DNA of 29,792 nt from a virus. The stretch covers positions 1 through 29,792 of IMG/VR virus record IMGVR_UViG_3300021368_001506; one strand, 5' to 3'. The notes beneath the pieces were generated by a model. That model was not told where the DNA came from. It was given only the letters and a program-made list of their open reading frames with translations, and ran no database searches. Positions 15,307-25,343 of the stretch are shown here, piece by piece. Numbering within the stretch: the stretch's first letter is position 1; every line of letters starts with the position of its first letter. The translations under genes were made by a program, and so were the position numbers.

Positions 15307-16092
15307 ATGGCATTAAACGTAGATACAGTTTACAAGACAGTGTTGCTTATAATGAATAAAGAGCAGAGAGGTTATATCACTCCTGATGAATTCAACAAAA
15401 TAGCTACACAGGTTCAATTGCAAATTTTTGAAAATTATTTTGAAGATTATACACAGCAACTACGTGTGCCTCAAAATACTAGTGAGTATTCTGAAAGACT
15501 AAAAGAATTAGATAATAAAATATCTATCTTTAAAACAGAAGCATATGGGGGAGCAACAACAAATGATGTTAGATATTTTGCTCCATCTGGAAACATACCA
15601 GGATATTTTCTACCTCCGGTTGTTACTTCTGCTAGTATGCCATCATCTCAAAGTCCTCAAACTCAAGTATATAAATTAGGATCTGTCATATATATACCGC
15701 AGGTTGGGTATGAAGTAGAATGTCAAAGACTACAAAAAAATGATTTTTTACAAATCAACAAATCTCCACTAACACGTCCTGATATTTCTTTTCCACAGTA
15801 TTTATGGGAAAACGAAAAAATTACTTTATATCCACAAACAATAAACAATACTAATAATATAAAAATATCATATATTAGAAAGCCTTTAGACGTTATATGG
15901 GGGTATACGCAAAGCGGAAACGCGTATATATATGATCCTAATACATCTGTTTGGCCTGAGTTAGATAGCACAGAACAAGTAAACTTTATATTAAAAGTTT
16001 TAATTTATATGGGTATAATAGTAAATGACCCATTAGTTATACAGGCGGCCGCAGCTGAATCACAAAAAATTGAAGTTAACGCTAAAAGCTAA
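15307..16092 (+). CDS. Head-tail connector-like structural protein
   Basis: A 261-residue protein from the ATG at 15307. An in-frame ATG at 15274 lies inside the hairpin stem/loop region, so I reject it. The N-terminus LLIMNKEQRGYITPDEFNKI is followed by a helix with QVQLQIFENYFEDY and heptad-like residues to about residue 60. The rest is beta-rich with a Pro/Ser linker (VTSASMPSSQSPQ) and ends in a helix. The N-terminal NKEQRGY..PDEFN pattern is one I associate with minor virion proteins of marine podoviruses. The position between capsid and tail genes suggests a ring or adaptor under the portal. The next gene starts six bases downstream. Confidence 0.65.
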   Translation: MALNVDTVYKTVLLIMNKEQRGYITPDEFNKIATQVQLQIFENYFEDYTQQLRVPQNTSEYSERLKELDNKISIFKTEAYGGATTNDVRYFAPSGNIPGYFLPPVVTSASMPSSQSPQTQVYKLGSVIYIPQVGYEVECQRLQKNDFLQINKSPLTRPDISFPQYLWENEKITLYPQTINNTNNIKISYIRKPLDVIWGYTQSGNAYIYDPNTSVWPELDSTEQVNFILKVLIYMGIIVNDPLVIQAAAAESQKIEVNAKS

Positions 16093-16098
16093 TAAGAT

Positions 16099-17334
16099 AT
16101 GCCTATTCCAAATGGTGGACTAATCACCGAAACTAATCAACAATATTACGAAGGAGCCCAAGGGTTTCAACAGGATTCAGGAGGTACGTTAACTGCGTTT
16201 ACCACAACTTTTGATACAGAGTTAACATTTGGTAGTTATAATCCCGCTGACGCTGATTATGTTTTAAATAACTTTAAACTATATACCAGTGCTACTGGAT
16301 TACCAGATTCATATACTGAGTATACCTCAGCTTATACTGTTTCTGGAAACACAATAACATTTGGTGTAGCTCCAGCCGCTAACACTTTCATTATCGTGCA
16401 GTTAAAGTCACTTTCAGGTGGTAATTATGGGGCTAAAGACGCTTATGGAACAGCAGTAAATGAAAACTATGGTAGCTACGCTTATATAACACTAAATGAT
16501 ATAGTTAATAATTTTTTAATTGCATACGTAGGTCAAGATAAGTTAATACCGAGTGTAAATAGAACAGATGTTTTGTTTCACGCAAAACGTGGTCTTCAAG
16601 AGTTTAGCTACGATACACTAAGAAGTATCAAGTCTCAAGAGCTTACCATACCACCGAGCCTTAGTGTTGTTATACCTCAAGACTATGTAAATTACACGGC
16701 TGTGTCTTGGATCGATCAGCTAGGTGTTAAAAGACCTATTTACCCAGCAAACAACTTACATAAAAATCCATATGAAATACCAGTACAAGACGACGCAGGT
16801 ATACCAACACAAGATGACATCGGAGATAACATAGAAGGTACATCTCAAATAAACCAACGTTGGGATGCTGCTAATGTTATTTTAATTAACGGCGCTTGGA
16901 TGTTGTATGACTATAACCAAGGTTTGGACTACTGGAACTATTATGATGGTGGTTTTATGAATTACTATGGTCAACAATATGGTATTGACGGGCAATATGC
17001 TCAATATAATGGTTGGTTTACAATAGATGCTCGCGAAGGTAAAATGTCTTTTTCAAGTAATTTAAAAGACGCTCTTATACTATTAGAGTACATCTCTGAC
17101 GGTTTAGCATACGAACTGGACACTAGAGTACCTAAGATGGCAGAAGAAGCCTTATATGCTCATATATTGCACTCTATTATTTCTACAAGAATTAATCAAC
17201 CAGAATACGTTGTGCAAAGACTAAAGAAAGAAAGAAGTGCTAAACTAAGAAATGCTAAAATTAGATTATCAAACATAAAACTTGATGAAATAGTACAGGT
17301 TATGCGTAGTAAATCTAAATGGATAAAACACTAG
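16099..17334 (+). CDS. Head-tail adaptor-like protein with an N-terminal beta domain
   Basis: A 411-residue protein. Residues 34-103 form a beta domain (FTTTFDTELTFGSYNPADA, then SAYTVSGNTITFGVAPAANT) with a pattern like the N-terminal domains of T7-type tail fibres. From about 127 (YAYITLNDIVNNFL) the protein resembles a tail-tube or adaptor subunit, with helices such as NRTDVLFHAKRGLQEFSYDT and a long C-terminal basic helix set (VPKMAEEALYAHILHSIIST, then lysine-rich). A Tyr/Gly/Gln/Asn-rich segment lies at about 271-306 (YNQGLDYWNYYDGG and on). The order after the connector gene suggests the ring joining portal to tail. A fusion of fibre-anchor-like and adaptor domains is a possibility. 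Confidence 0.62.
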   Translation: MPIPNGGLITETNQQYYEGAQGFQQDSGGTLTAFTTTFDTELTFGSYNPADADYVLNNFKLYTSATGLPDSYTEYTSAYTVSGNTITFGVAPAANTFIIVQLKSLSGGNYGAKDAYGTAVNENYGSYAYITLNDIVNNFLIAYVGQDKLIPSVNRTDVLFHAKRGLQEFSYDTLRSIKSQELTIPPSLSVVIPQDYVNYTAVSWIDQLGVKRPIYPANNLHKNPYEIPVQDDAGIPTQDDIGDNIEGTSQINQRWDAANVILINGAWMLYDYNQGLDYWNYYDGGFMNYYGQQYGIDGQYAQYNGWFTIDAREGKMSFSSNLKDALILLEYISDGLAYELDTRVPKMAEEALYAHILHSIISTRINQPEYVVQRLKKERSAKLRNAKIRLSNIKLDEIVQVMRSKSKWIKH

Positions 17335-17340
17335 AATTAA

Positions 17341-20300
17341 ATGGCTGAAATCAAAAACACTTTTATAAAGTCTAAGATGAACAAAGATCTTGATGATCGT
17401 ATTGTTCCTCCTGGTGAATATCGAGATGCTTTAAATATACAAATAAGTAGATCAGAAGGTGACGATGTTGGTGCTTTAGAAACTGTACTAGGTAACGAGT
17501 TGTTTTTTGGTGAAGAAACATATAACACTTGTATTGGTGCTTATGCTGATGTACAGAATCAAGTTGTTTATTATTTTGTCACAGACTATATAGACGCTTC
17601 TGCTGATGGATTATCAAATAGAGCGCCAGATGATGCTTATTGTGCTATAATTAAATATGATGCTGTAACTTTTTTCAAAACAGTTTTAGTTAAAGGTAGT
17701 TTTTTAAATTTTTCTGCAAGAAGCCAAATTACAGGCGTTAATATAATTGAAGATCTTTTATTCTGGACTGATAACAGAAATCAACCAAGAAAAATAAATG
17801 TTAGAAGAGCAGCAGAGCTTCCTGCTGAACAGCCAGAAAGCGGTAGAGGTCCAACCTCTCTTATTCCAACACCATATTACACTTCAGAAGATCAAATATC
17901 TGTAGCAAAATATTATCCCCATTCTCCTATATTACTTTTAAATTTATACGATACCGTGGCTGGTAATGTTGCTGATGACTCAACAATGACTAATCCCACT
18001 GAGCAATATTATCCGGGTGGCACAAATCCAAAGCCAGATTATGATTCTAGTTGGCCTGGTGATCCAGAATATTTATCTGATAAATTTATACGCTTAAGTT
18101 ATAGATTTAAATTTGATGATAATGAGTATTCGCTAATGGCGCCTTTTACGCAACCATGTTTTATACCAAAACAATTTGGATATTTTTTAGGTGGTGATAA
18201 TCTAAAAACATACGAAAGTACTATTGTTGATTTTTTCGAAAACAATGTTACTCAAATTATAGCCAATATATCTTTCGAGTCTTTAAGACCAGATTTAGAT
18301 TTACATATAAAAGAGGTAGATATATTATATAAAGAATCTGATGCTTTACAAGTTAAAGTTATAGAAACAATACCTATAAATACTATAGTTAATAGAATAC
18401 AAGAAAATTATACTAGAACCAGTGGTAATGGTTATGTTTATGATTACAAGTATATTTCTACAAAACCATATAAATCTTTACCAGAAGATCAAATAACAAG
18501 AGTATACGACCAAGTTCCAACAAGAGCTTTAGCTCAAGAGGTTTCTGGCAATAGAGTTATATATGGTAATTTTACCACGACACAATCACAACCTAAAACT
18601 TTAGATTATAGTGTTTCTTTTCAAAACAAATTAAGCTTAGCAAACGGTGGAACTAATCAAATAGAATATCCAAACCATACAGTAAAACAGAATAGAAACT
18701 ACCAGTTGGGCGTTATTTTAGCTGATAGATATGGTAGACAATCAAGTGTTATACTTTCCTCAAGAGATACTAACGTAACTAGTGGTGGCGCTAGCTATGG
18801 TGGTTCTACAATATATGTACCATATAAGCCAAATAGTGGTGCCACGCCGATGAACTGGCCTGGCTACGCGCTGCAAATGTTAATCAATGAGCCAATACCA
18901 AATCTTGATCAAACAGATGTTCAAAACTATCCGGGACTGTATAAAGATTACAACAAAGGCGTTGATAGAGTGACAGTTACTACTCCTGGCTCAACATATT
19001 CTACAGGAAACAATATAGCTACTACTGGTGGTACTGGAAGCGGGTTAACGGTAGATATAATTAGTACTGGAGGTTTAGGTGCTGTATCAGAAGCATTTGT
19101 TAATAATCCTGGAACTGGATATGTCACTGGTGATGTTGTAACAATAACTGGAGGTGACGGCGCAGCTGAATTAACAGTAACTGTTCTACCAGCAAATCCA
19201 TTAGGGTGGTATTCTTACAAAATAGTTGTTAGACAAACCGAGCAAGATTATTATAACTGTTATCTTCCTGGTATATTAAATGGTTTTCCAGATAGTTATG
19301 TTGAAGGCCCTACTTTTGGACTTAATAGATTCGCAAATATTGTTTTAATAAACGATAATATAAATAAAATACCAAGAGATTTAGAAGAGGTTGGTCCTGA
19401 TCAAAAACAATACAGGAGTGCTGTTAGATTATTTGGTAGAGTTGCACCACTTAACCAAACTGGCCCATCATATAATAATTATAACCAACAATATTATCCT
19501 AGTACAATTGCTGATTCTGTTACTTCTATATCAACTTTAGAAGATGTAAACTATAATGGAACTACTTTAGGAACAATTCAAACAGGTGGTACTTCAAGTT
19601 ACACATTAGATTATGAAGAGTTTTTCCAATATACTACTAATCCGCTAATAGCAAAACTAAGTACTACAGACCCTATAGGAAAGCAAAATATAACTAATAC
19701 TGGCGCTCCTTCTTATTCATATACGCTGGCTGTTTATGAAACAGATCCAGTAGAATCTTTATTAGATATTTACTGGGAAACAACGTCGACTGGTATTATT
19801 AGTGAGTTAAACTCTTTAATACAAGAAGGCGGTTATGAAGGTGCTGTTGATTTTAATGGGTTTCAATTTATATTGGCTGAAAATAGCTTACCAGGAACTA
19901 ATTGTTTTCAAGGGCCTATTCAAGTTTTAAATGGCTTTGGTGCTGTAATTGACGATGATATTGAATATGAGCTAGTTAGTGTAACAAATAAACTTGGAAT
20001 TAATGTTTCAGAAAAATTTGTTTTAGTTGCATCTGGAGCTGGTGGCCCTGCTGATCCAAAAAGCTTTAATATAAGGACTACAGCTATTTCAAGTGGTGAT
20101 ACTAGTGATTCGTTTTTCTATTATGGCCCTGTTGTAGCATTGAACACTTTTATATTTACAATAAAATGTACATACACAAATCCATCTACAACAGATGTTA
20201 CTGTAAGTAATTTAGTTATAAATGATCAAGAGCTTATAAATATATTTCCAGAAATATACACACTACCTGGTTTTCCAGTTCCACCAGTAAACTGTAGTAT

Positions 20301-21135
20301 ACTAGGAAATGCAATAACCACATGTAATCCTATACCAATCCCTTCTTCATCTATACAAGCTCCAGTTGTAACAGATACAGTTATATATAATTTTGGGGTT
20401 TCAAATGGATCTCTTTGTGGTGGTGATAACTTTTCAGATAACTTGACCGTTGAGTTTCCTGGTATGGATACAGATGTTTTTGAAGCGGGGTTAATTAATC
20501 CTAACGATCCATCAAGATATGAAATAAAAGTAAAGGCTGGAGCCACGTCGGATATTAATCCTAAAGATGTTGTAATAAAAGTTACCGACGCTGGTGGTTT
20601 AATTCGTTACTGTGGTACTCCGCCTAATTTACCTAAAATCACGTACACTGTAATACCAGAATTAAACATAAACTATGATTTAGATGGTAATGGTGAACCA
20701 ATTTGTGATGTTGGTGCTGAAGACGGATCTGGAGCTTGGGACAATAACACTAAAATTGGTAGATTAAGATATAGTATATTATGGCAAGGACTTGACAATG
20801 GTCAAACTTACGATGTTGAATTTGTAATGGGGCCTAATACTGGGATTTGGCCTACTCAAGCTGTACAAATAAACGGAGTGGCACCAGGCGCAACAGAAAC
20901 TGTAGTTGCAACAACGTCAACATGCCCTGATCCAATAACAACTTTTACTGGTGATGCTACTGGTTTGAAAAGACAATATTTCGATGTTTGGTGGGAGGGT
21001 ATTACCGCTAATCTTAATTTTACCATAAAAATGTCTGTTGGTGGAGCTGTGATTAAAACAGTACCTGCAAACTGGCGCGCTAATTTAACTATATTAGGAG
21101 TAACAAGTTGTGTTGGTGGTCAATGCTCCCCTTAA
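17341..21135 (+). CDS. Large tail protein (stabilisation/muzzle-like)
   Basis: A 1264-residue protein. The N-terminus IKNTFIKSKMNKDLDDRIVP, followed by GEYRDALNIQIS and EGDDVGALETVLGN, is a pattern I know from tail stabilisation or muzzle proteins of podoviruses. The N-terminal half is likely a beta-propeller or beta-rich ring. Residues 544-617 hold two copies of a 25-30 residue glycine-rich unit (PGSTYSTGNNIATTGGTGSG and PGTGYVTGDVVTITGGDG). The region after 760 is a chain of Ig-like or cadherin-like beta modules, and the protein ends with Cys-containing SCVGGQCSP. The modules may project outward and touch the host surface. Exact fold and homology need a profile search. Confidence 0.72.
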   Translation: MAEIKNTFIKSKMNKDLDDRIVPPGEYRDALNIQISRSEGDDVGALETVLGNELFFGEETYNTCIGAYADVQNQVVYYFVTDYIDASADGLSNRAPDDAYCAIIKYDAVTFFKTVLVKGSFLNFSARSQITGVNIIEDLLFWTDNRNQPRKINVRRAAELPAEQPESGRGPTSLIPTPYYTSEDQISVAKYYPHSPILLLNLYDTVAGNVADDSTMTNPTEQYYPGGTNPKPDYDSSWPGDPEYLSDKFIRLSYRFKFDDNEYSLMAPFTQPCFIPKQFGYFLGGDNLKTYESTIVDFFENNVTQIIANISFESLRPDLDLHIKEVDILYKESDALQVKVIETIPINTIVNRIQENYTRTSGNGYVYDYKYISTKPYKSLPEDQITRVYDQVPTRALAQEVSGNRVIYGNFTTTQSQPKTLDYSVSFQNKLSLANGGTNQIEYPNHTVKQNRNYQLGVILADRYGRQSSVILSSRDTNVTSGGASYGGSTIYVPYKPNSGATPMNWPGYALQMLINEPIPNLDQTDVQNYPGLYKDYNKGVDRVTVTTPGSTYSTGNNIATTGGTGSGLTVDIISTGGLGAVSEAFVNNPGTGYVTGDVVTITGGDGAAELTVTVLPANPLGWYSYKIVVRQTEQDYYNCYLPGILNGFPDSYVEGPTFGLNRFANIVLINDNINKIPRDLEEVGPDQKQYRSAVRLFGRVAPLNQTGPSYNNYNQQYYPSTIADSVTSISTLEDVNYNGTTLGTIQTGGTSSYTLDYEEFFQYTTNPLIAKLSTTDPIGKQNITNTGAPSYSYTLAVYETDPVESLLDIYWETTSTGIISELNSLIQEGGYEGAVDFNGFQFILAENSLPGTNCFQGPIQVLNGFGAVIDDDIEYELVSVTNKLGINVSEKFVLVASGAGGPADPKSFNIRTTAISSGDTSDSFFYYGPVVALNTFIFTIKCTYTNPSTTDVTVSNLVINDQELINIFPEIYTLPGFPVPPVNCSILGNAITTCNPIPIPSSSIQAPVVTDTVIYNFGVSNGSLCGGDNFSDNLTVEFPGMDTDVFEAGLINPNDPSRYEIKVKAGATSDINPKDVVIKVTDAGGLIRYCGTPPNLPKITYTVIPELNINYDLDGNGEPICDVGAEDGSGAWDNNTKIGRLRYSILWQGLDNGQTYDVEFVMGPNTGIWPTQAVQINGVAPGATETVVATTSTCPDPITTFTGDATGLKRQYFDVWWEGITANLNFTIKMSVGGAVIKTVPANWRANLTILGVTSCVGGQCSP

Positions 21136-21170
21136 CCAGTAATTAACAAAAAAAATAAGTAATTATTAAT

Positions 21171-22862
21171 ATGGCTACTGTAATAGAAGTAAAATATTTC
21201 AATTCGTTTTGGCTAAAAACAGTTAATGATGTTAGTGCTTCACCCGTGTTTCCAAATGGTTATCCATATAACACTGGTAGTAAAGCGTTACCTTTATTAG
21301 GTGGTGGTACACTTCCAAGCTTTCCTGGAACAGGTGCCGACGCAACAGCTACTGGTTTAAATATAAATTGGTTTATAGAAGAATCAAGAATTAGAGGTGG
21401 TTATAATAACACTCAAATAGATCTTGGTGTAAGAGCATATATTGTTGAAGATGTCACCGAGCAACAAAACAGAATAAATTCATTGATATATTCTGGTGTA
21501 TATAACTCTAGAACAGGTATAAATAATACTAATCAGTTTTCAGTTGGTAAAGATATAGTTAAAAGCTTAAATCCTGCAAATGGATCAATACAAAAGCTAT
21601 TTGCTGAAAACACAAATATGACTATATTCCAAGAGTCAAAAGTTAGTTCAGCATTAATTAACAAAGACGCTATTTATTCAGCTGAAGGTACACCTGTACA
21701 AACAACATCTAACTTAGTTATTGGGCAAATACAGCCTTATTTAGGTGAATATGGTATTTCAACAAATCCAGAGTCATTTGCTTACTATGGTTATCAAAAA
21801 TACTTCACAGATAAAGACCGAGGAGTTGTTTTAAGGTTGTCTAGAGACGGTATTACTGAAATATCGCAATATGGTATGATGGATTATTTTAGAGACAATC
21901 TAGCCACTTTAAATGATAACTATCTATGGAGCGTAACTTGTGGCCCTACAACAGCGTCAACTGTTGGCAATAGTAAATCAATAGATGTCAATGGTGCAGA
22001 TTTAAATACTGTGTTGGTTGGTATGTCTGTTATTGTTGATGGTGTTTTTACAGCTTTTATAACTAAAGTAACACCTAGTCCAGTAGGTGGTGTAGTACTT
22101 ATTGATAGAGCAGCTACAATTACTGCTGGTGAAAACGTATTGTTTCAATCAACCGCTCCTTCAAGAGCTTTAGGTGGTTACGATATACACAATAAAAACT
22201 ATGTATTATCTCTACAAACAGGAGCTCAGTACACAGATGACACATTGACTACGCCAACAAACTACTCAACAGCAGCGTTTGATGAGCTTATAAACGGTTG
22301 GGTTGGCTTCTTTAGCTATAAACCTTCACAAATGTTTAACATAAAGAGTGATTTTTATTCTTTACAGTTTGCTAATATTTGGAAACATTACTCTTCTTTA
22401 GTAAATGTTTGCAGTTTTTATGGAACAGAAACATCTAGTAATATTACATTTGTATTTAATAAAGATTCTTCTATAAATAAAGTTTTCCAAACTGTTAACT
22501 ACGAAGGAGATAACGGTTGGTTAGTAGAAAGCTTTATATCTGATCCAACTGGTTATGATTTTTCAAGTAATTCTTGGAGAACATATAATGATCAAACTCA
22601 AGGAGTTTTAAGTTATGTAGACGGTACTTATACGGACGGAGGTATTACTTATCACTCAGGTTTTAATAGAAAAGAAAATAAATATTACGCAAATCTAATT
22701 AATACCTCTACGGCTCAGCCTGGTGAAGTTGTTTTTGGAGCGGATATTTCAGGAATAAAAGGAAGATTTGCTACTGTTAAGTTTGCAGTAGACTCTTCAA
22801 CAGACCCAGGAGGCACAAAAGAACTATGGTCTGTAGGAACAAAAATAAACTATATAAGATAA
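21171..22862 (+). CDS. Tail beta-structure protein
   Basis: A 563-residue protein with Gly/Asn/Ser/Tyr-rich beta repeats and no signal peptide. A conserved-looking stretch SRIRGGYNNTQIDLGVRAYI (about 71-90) is followed by helical QQNRINSLIYSGVYNSRTGI, then a region with SYKPSQMFNIKSDFYSLQ (about 384-401). The overall make-up resembles the second half of P22 gp10/T7 gp12-type tail tube proteins, so I propose a nozzle or lower tail part acting with the 1264-residue product. It follows that gene by 35 bp. There are few Lys/Glu helices and no catalytic motif. A receptor-binding role is possible but no sugar-cleaving motif is seen. Confidence 0.55.
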   Translation: MATVIEVKYFNSFWLKTVNDVSASPVFPNGYPYNTGSKALPLLGGGTLPSFPGTGADATATGLNINWFIEESRIRGGYNNTQIDLGVRAYIVEDVTEQQNRINSLIYSGVYNSRTGINNTNQFSVGKDIVKSLNPANGSIQKLFAENTNMTIFQESKVSSALINKDAIYSAEGTPVQTTSNLVIGQIQPYLGEYGISTNPESFAYYGYQKYFTDKDRGVVLRLSRDGITEISQYGMMDYFRDNLATLNDNYLWSVTCGPTTASTVGNSKSIDVNGADLNTVLVGMSVIVDGVFTAFITKVTPSPVGGVVLIDRAATITAGENVLFQSTAPSRALGGYDIHNKNYVLSLQTGAQYTDDTLTTPTNYSTAAFDELINGWVGFFSYKPSQMFNIKSDFYSLQFANIWKHYSSLVNVCSFYGTETSSNITFVFNKDSSINKVFQTVNYEGDNGWLVESFISDPTGYDFSSNSWRTYNDQTQGVLSYVDGTYTDGGITYHSGFNRKENKYYANLINTSTAQPGEVVFGADISGIKGRFATVKFAVDSSTDPGGTKELWSVGTKINYIR

Positions 22863-22879
22863 TTTAAAAAAATAAAATT

Positions 22880-23704
22880 ATGCCAGGACCACTATTAGCA
22901 ATAGCAGGCGCGTCAGCAGCAATTAACATAGTTGGAGGACTCATTGGAAGCGGTAAAGCAAAAAAGCAAGCTGCCGCGGCAAGAAGAGAACAATTAAGAC
23001 AACAGCAAGCCATAGAAGCTTTAAAAGAGCAAAGACCAGCTATAATAAATCCATACGCTGGTGTTACTGATTTAAGTGAACTTGCTGTAGATTTATCTGG
23101 TCAATTAGACAATCCTTATGCTAATCTTGGAGTTGCAACACAAGCTGCTGAAATACAAATGGAGCAAACCGATATGGCGTTAGCAAATACATTAGATACT
23201 TTAGCTGCTACCGGCGCTAGTGCGGGTGGTGCAACTGCTCTTGCTCAAGCTGCTTTAGCTAGTAAGAAAGGCGTTGCTGCTAGTATTGAACAGCAAGAAG
23301 CTCAAAACGAAAAACTTAGAGCGCAAGGAGAACAACAGTTGCAGCAAATGAAAATATCTGAGCAACAAAGATTACAAAGCATAGCTATATCAGAAGGCCA
23401 AAGAGTACAACAAGCTGAAGCTGCTGGTAAGCAATTTATGTTCCAAGCCGAAGAACAAAGAATATCACAAGATATAAATAGAGCAGCCGGGCTTCAAGAT
23501 AGAGCAATGGCAATGGAAGCACAAGCGAATGAAGCCTCAGCGGCGGCTATAGGTGGTATGATTGGTGGTATAGGTAGTATCGCTAGCTCTTTAGTGGCTT
23601 CTGGTGCTTTAGAAGGAACGACGGTTCAAGACACGCAACAAACATCTGGACAATACGATTTTCAAAGTTATTCGCCTAGTGGTGGCGGAGGGCTTTATGA
23701 TTAA
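22880..23704 (+). CDS. Internal virion (ejection) protein, T7 gp14-like
   Basis: A 274-residue protein with a hydrophobic N-terminal helix LLAIAGASAAINIVGGLIG (5-23), a long Gln/Ala/Glu-rich helical middle (about 28-220), and a second Gly/Ala/Ile-rich membrane-like helix AAIGGMIGGIGSIASSLVAS (222-241). This architecture, two membrane-seeking segments around a helical rod, matches small podovirus ejection proteins of the T7 gp14 type, which enter the cell envelope with the DNA. The C-terminal tail SGQYDFQS (256-263), then Gly-rich, is repeated in the next gene (see repeats). Position after tail genes and before two larger probable ejection proteins supports the call. Confidence 0.72.
   Translation: MPGPLLAIAGASAAINIVGGLIGSGKAKKQAAAARREQLRQQQAIEALKEQRPAIINPYAGVTDLSELAVDLSGQLDNPYANLGVATQAAEIQMEQTDMALANTLDTLAATGASAGGATALAQAALASKKGVAASIEQQEAQNEKLRAQGEQQLQQMKISEQQRLQSIAISEGQRVQQAEAAGKQFMFQAEEQRISQDINRAAGLQDRAMAMEAQANEASAAAIGGMIGGIGSIASSLVASGALEGTTVQDTQQTSGQYDFQSYSPSGGGGLYD
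23645..23664 (+). repeat. 20 bp direct repeat, copy 1
   Basis: TCTGGACAATACGATTTTCA is identical to positions 24203-24222. Here it encodes SGQYDF near the C-terminus of the gp14-like protein. The exact match plus similar flanking bases is more than chance would give within 600 bp. Confidence 0.85.
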
Positions 23705-23722
23705 TAAAAAAAAATAAATAAA

Positions 23723-25333
23723 ATGTCATACGAAAACCCAGCCCTTATCGTAGATAGATCTGCAGCTATATTATCTCAAGGCTTCGCCAGTGCGGCACAA
23801 TCTTTAGCTAAAGGCATCGATGTATATACTCAAAGATATAACGAGCGATTAGAAGAGCAAAGAAAAAGAGCTGAACAATTAAAAAGAGATAATTCAAATG
23901 CCATCATCGCTGCTGGTAAAGCTTCTCAAAGATTTACAGCAGATGCGAATAAGTTTGGAATAAAACAACCTACAGCTGTAACTGAAGACTTTATAAATAA
24001 TATTTATCTTCCTAAAGTTCAATCATTAGGCGAAGAATATAGAAAACAAGCCGCTATTGCATATAATCCAAATAACACCGACGAACAAATTGTAGCTGCA
24101 AACGATGCTTTAACTAAGATAGAAAGTGATTTAAAATTAATTCAAAATAAAGCAGCAAATAATGAACTTGATAGAGATAGCGCAAGAGATATTGTAGATA
24201 ATTCTGGACAATACGATTTTCATAGCTTTGGCGATTTAACTGCTGGTGAATCTAGATTATTTATTTCAGCTGTTGCTGCCGACAAAAAATTTGGATATGT
24301 TAACGAAAATTATTCATATAGAGTAACTACAGATGAAAATGACAATGAGGTTTATAAGTTTGAGCCTAGAAATGAAAGTGTTAAAGCTTTTGAAGTAGTA
24401 AAAGACGGTTCGACCTCTGGGTTTTTAGAAAACTTTGCTAGTAAAGGCTATATTCCTGATAATGATTTAGCTACTTTTAATGAAACATCACAAATAGTTG
24501 GTAAAAACAACATGCTAAATAAAAAATTTGCTGGTACTACTGAAACAGTAACATTAAAAGATGGCAGAAGAGAAATGAGAACCGTGTACAACACAAAAGA
24601 TATTTTGACGGCATATACTCCTTTTGTTACTGAAACAACAGCAAGATTAATGTCTATAGATGCTCAAAATCCTTCTGATCAAAATAAAACAATAACTGGT
24701 TTTTTAACAAGAATAGGTTATAGCGAAGAAGAAATAAATGAGGTTTTTAGCGATAATGTTGCTAGCGAGCAAGAAATAAATAAAGCTGTTGAAACTTACG
24801 TATTAAATAACTTTACCTCTAACAAGTATAAGTTGAAAAATGATGGTAATATATACACTGTAGATTCAACTTTACAACCTGAAAAACCAGAAAAACTTAC
24901 CGATCAGCAAAGAGCGGCTATGACTGATCAACAACTATTTAATATAGCAGTTGAAAAAACAGATGAAATTTTACAAGCCCAACAAGGTGGCAAACAAGAA
25001 GTTATGTTAGAGTTTATGAAAGGAATTGATCCTAGCTTAAACGCAACTACTTCTGAGGATTATTTATTAAGAACAGGAGCTTTAGTTTATGAAGATGATG
25101 ATAACTTAGAACAAAGAGAGGAAAAACTAAAAGTAGCCGCACAAGAAGAAGATATACCACCAATTGGAATAGTTAGATATAGTATTGGACAATCCGGGAA
25201 TGTTAGAAGAAAATCAGCCCAAGCACTAGATAATAAAGAATCTATATTAAGATTTGTTGCTCAAAGCTATAGAAAAGGTGGCAAAAATATGGAAATATTA
25301 ATTGACCAATACATTAATCCACAATTACCTTAA
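23723..25333 (+). CDS. Probable internal virion protein
   Basis: A 536-residue, largely helical protein. An amphipathic N-terminal half includes AAQSLAKGIDVYTQRYNERL (24-43), and mixed-charge helices continue to the end. There is no signal peptide or clear membrane segment. Residues 161-169 (SGQYDFHSF) repeat the C-terminal tail of the preceding protein at the DNA level. Size, helical character and place between the gp14-like gene and a very large gene mirror the T7 gp14-gp15-gp16 order, so I infer a middle-sized ejection protein. Sequence similarity to T7 gp15 is not visible by eye. It starts after an A-rich leader, and the next gene begins 10 bases after its stop. Confidence 0.6.
   Translation: MSYENPALIVDRSAAILSQGFASAAQSLAKGIDVYTQRYNERLEEQRKRAEQLKRDNSNAIIAAGKASQRFTADANKFGIKQPTAVTEDFINNIYLPKVQSLGEEYRKQAAIAYNPNNTDEQIVAANDALTKIESDLKLIQNKAANNELDRDSARDIVDNSGQYDFHSFGDLTAGESRLFISAVAADKKFGYVNENYSYRVTTDENDNEVYKFEPRNESVKAFEVVKDGSTSGFLENFASKGYIPDNDLATFNETSQIVGKNNMLNKKFAGTTETVTLKDGRREMRTVYNTKDILTAYTPFVTETTARLMSIDAQNPSDQNKTITGFLTRIGYSEEEINEVFSDNVASEQEINKAVETYVLNNFTSNKYKLKNDGNIYTVDSTLQPEKPEKLTDQQRAAMTDQQLFNIAVEKTDEILQAQQGGKQEVMLEFMKGIDPSLNATTSEDYLLRTGALVYEDDDNLEQREEKLKVAAQEEDIPPIGIVRYSIGQSGNVRRKSAQALDNKESILRFVAQSYRKGGKNMEILIDQYINPQLP
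24203..24222 (+). repeat. 20 bp direct repeat, copy 2
   Basis: Identical to 23645-23664. Here it codes SGQYDFHS in the interior of the probable internal virion protein, in the same reading register (first base of Ser). The few bases downstream are also similar (TCAAAGTTAT in copy 1, TCATAGCTTT in copy 2). Confidence 0.85.
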
Positions 25334-25343
25334 ATAAAAACAC

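Noticed and set aside
21138-21165. AGTAATTA direct repeat before the 563-residue tail gene
   Set aside because: Eight A/T-rich bases twice in a leader is expected by chance in this composition.
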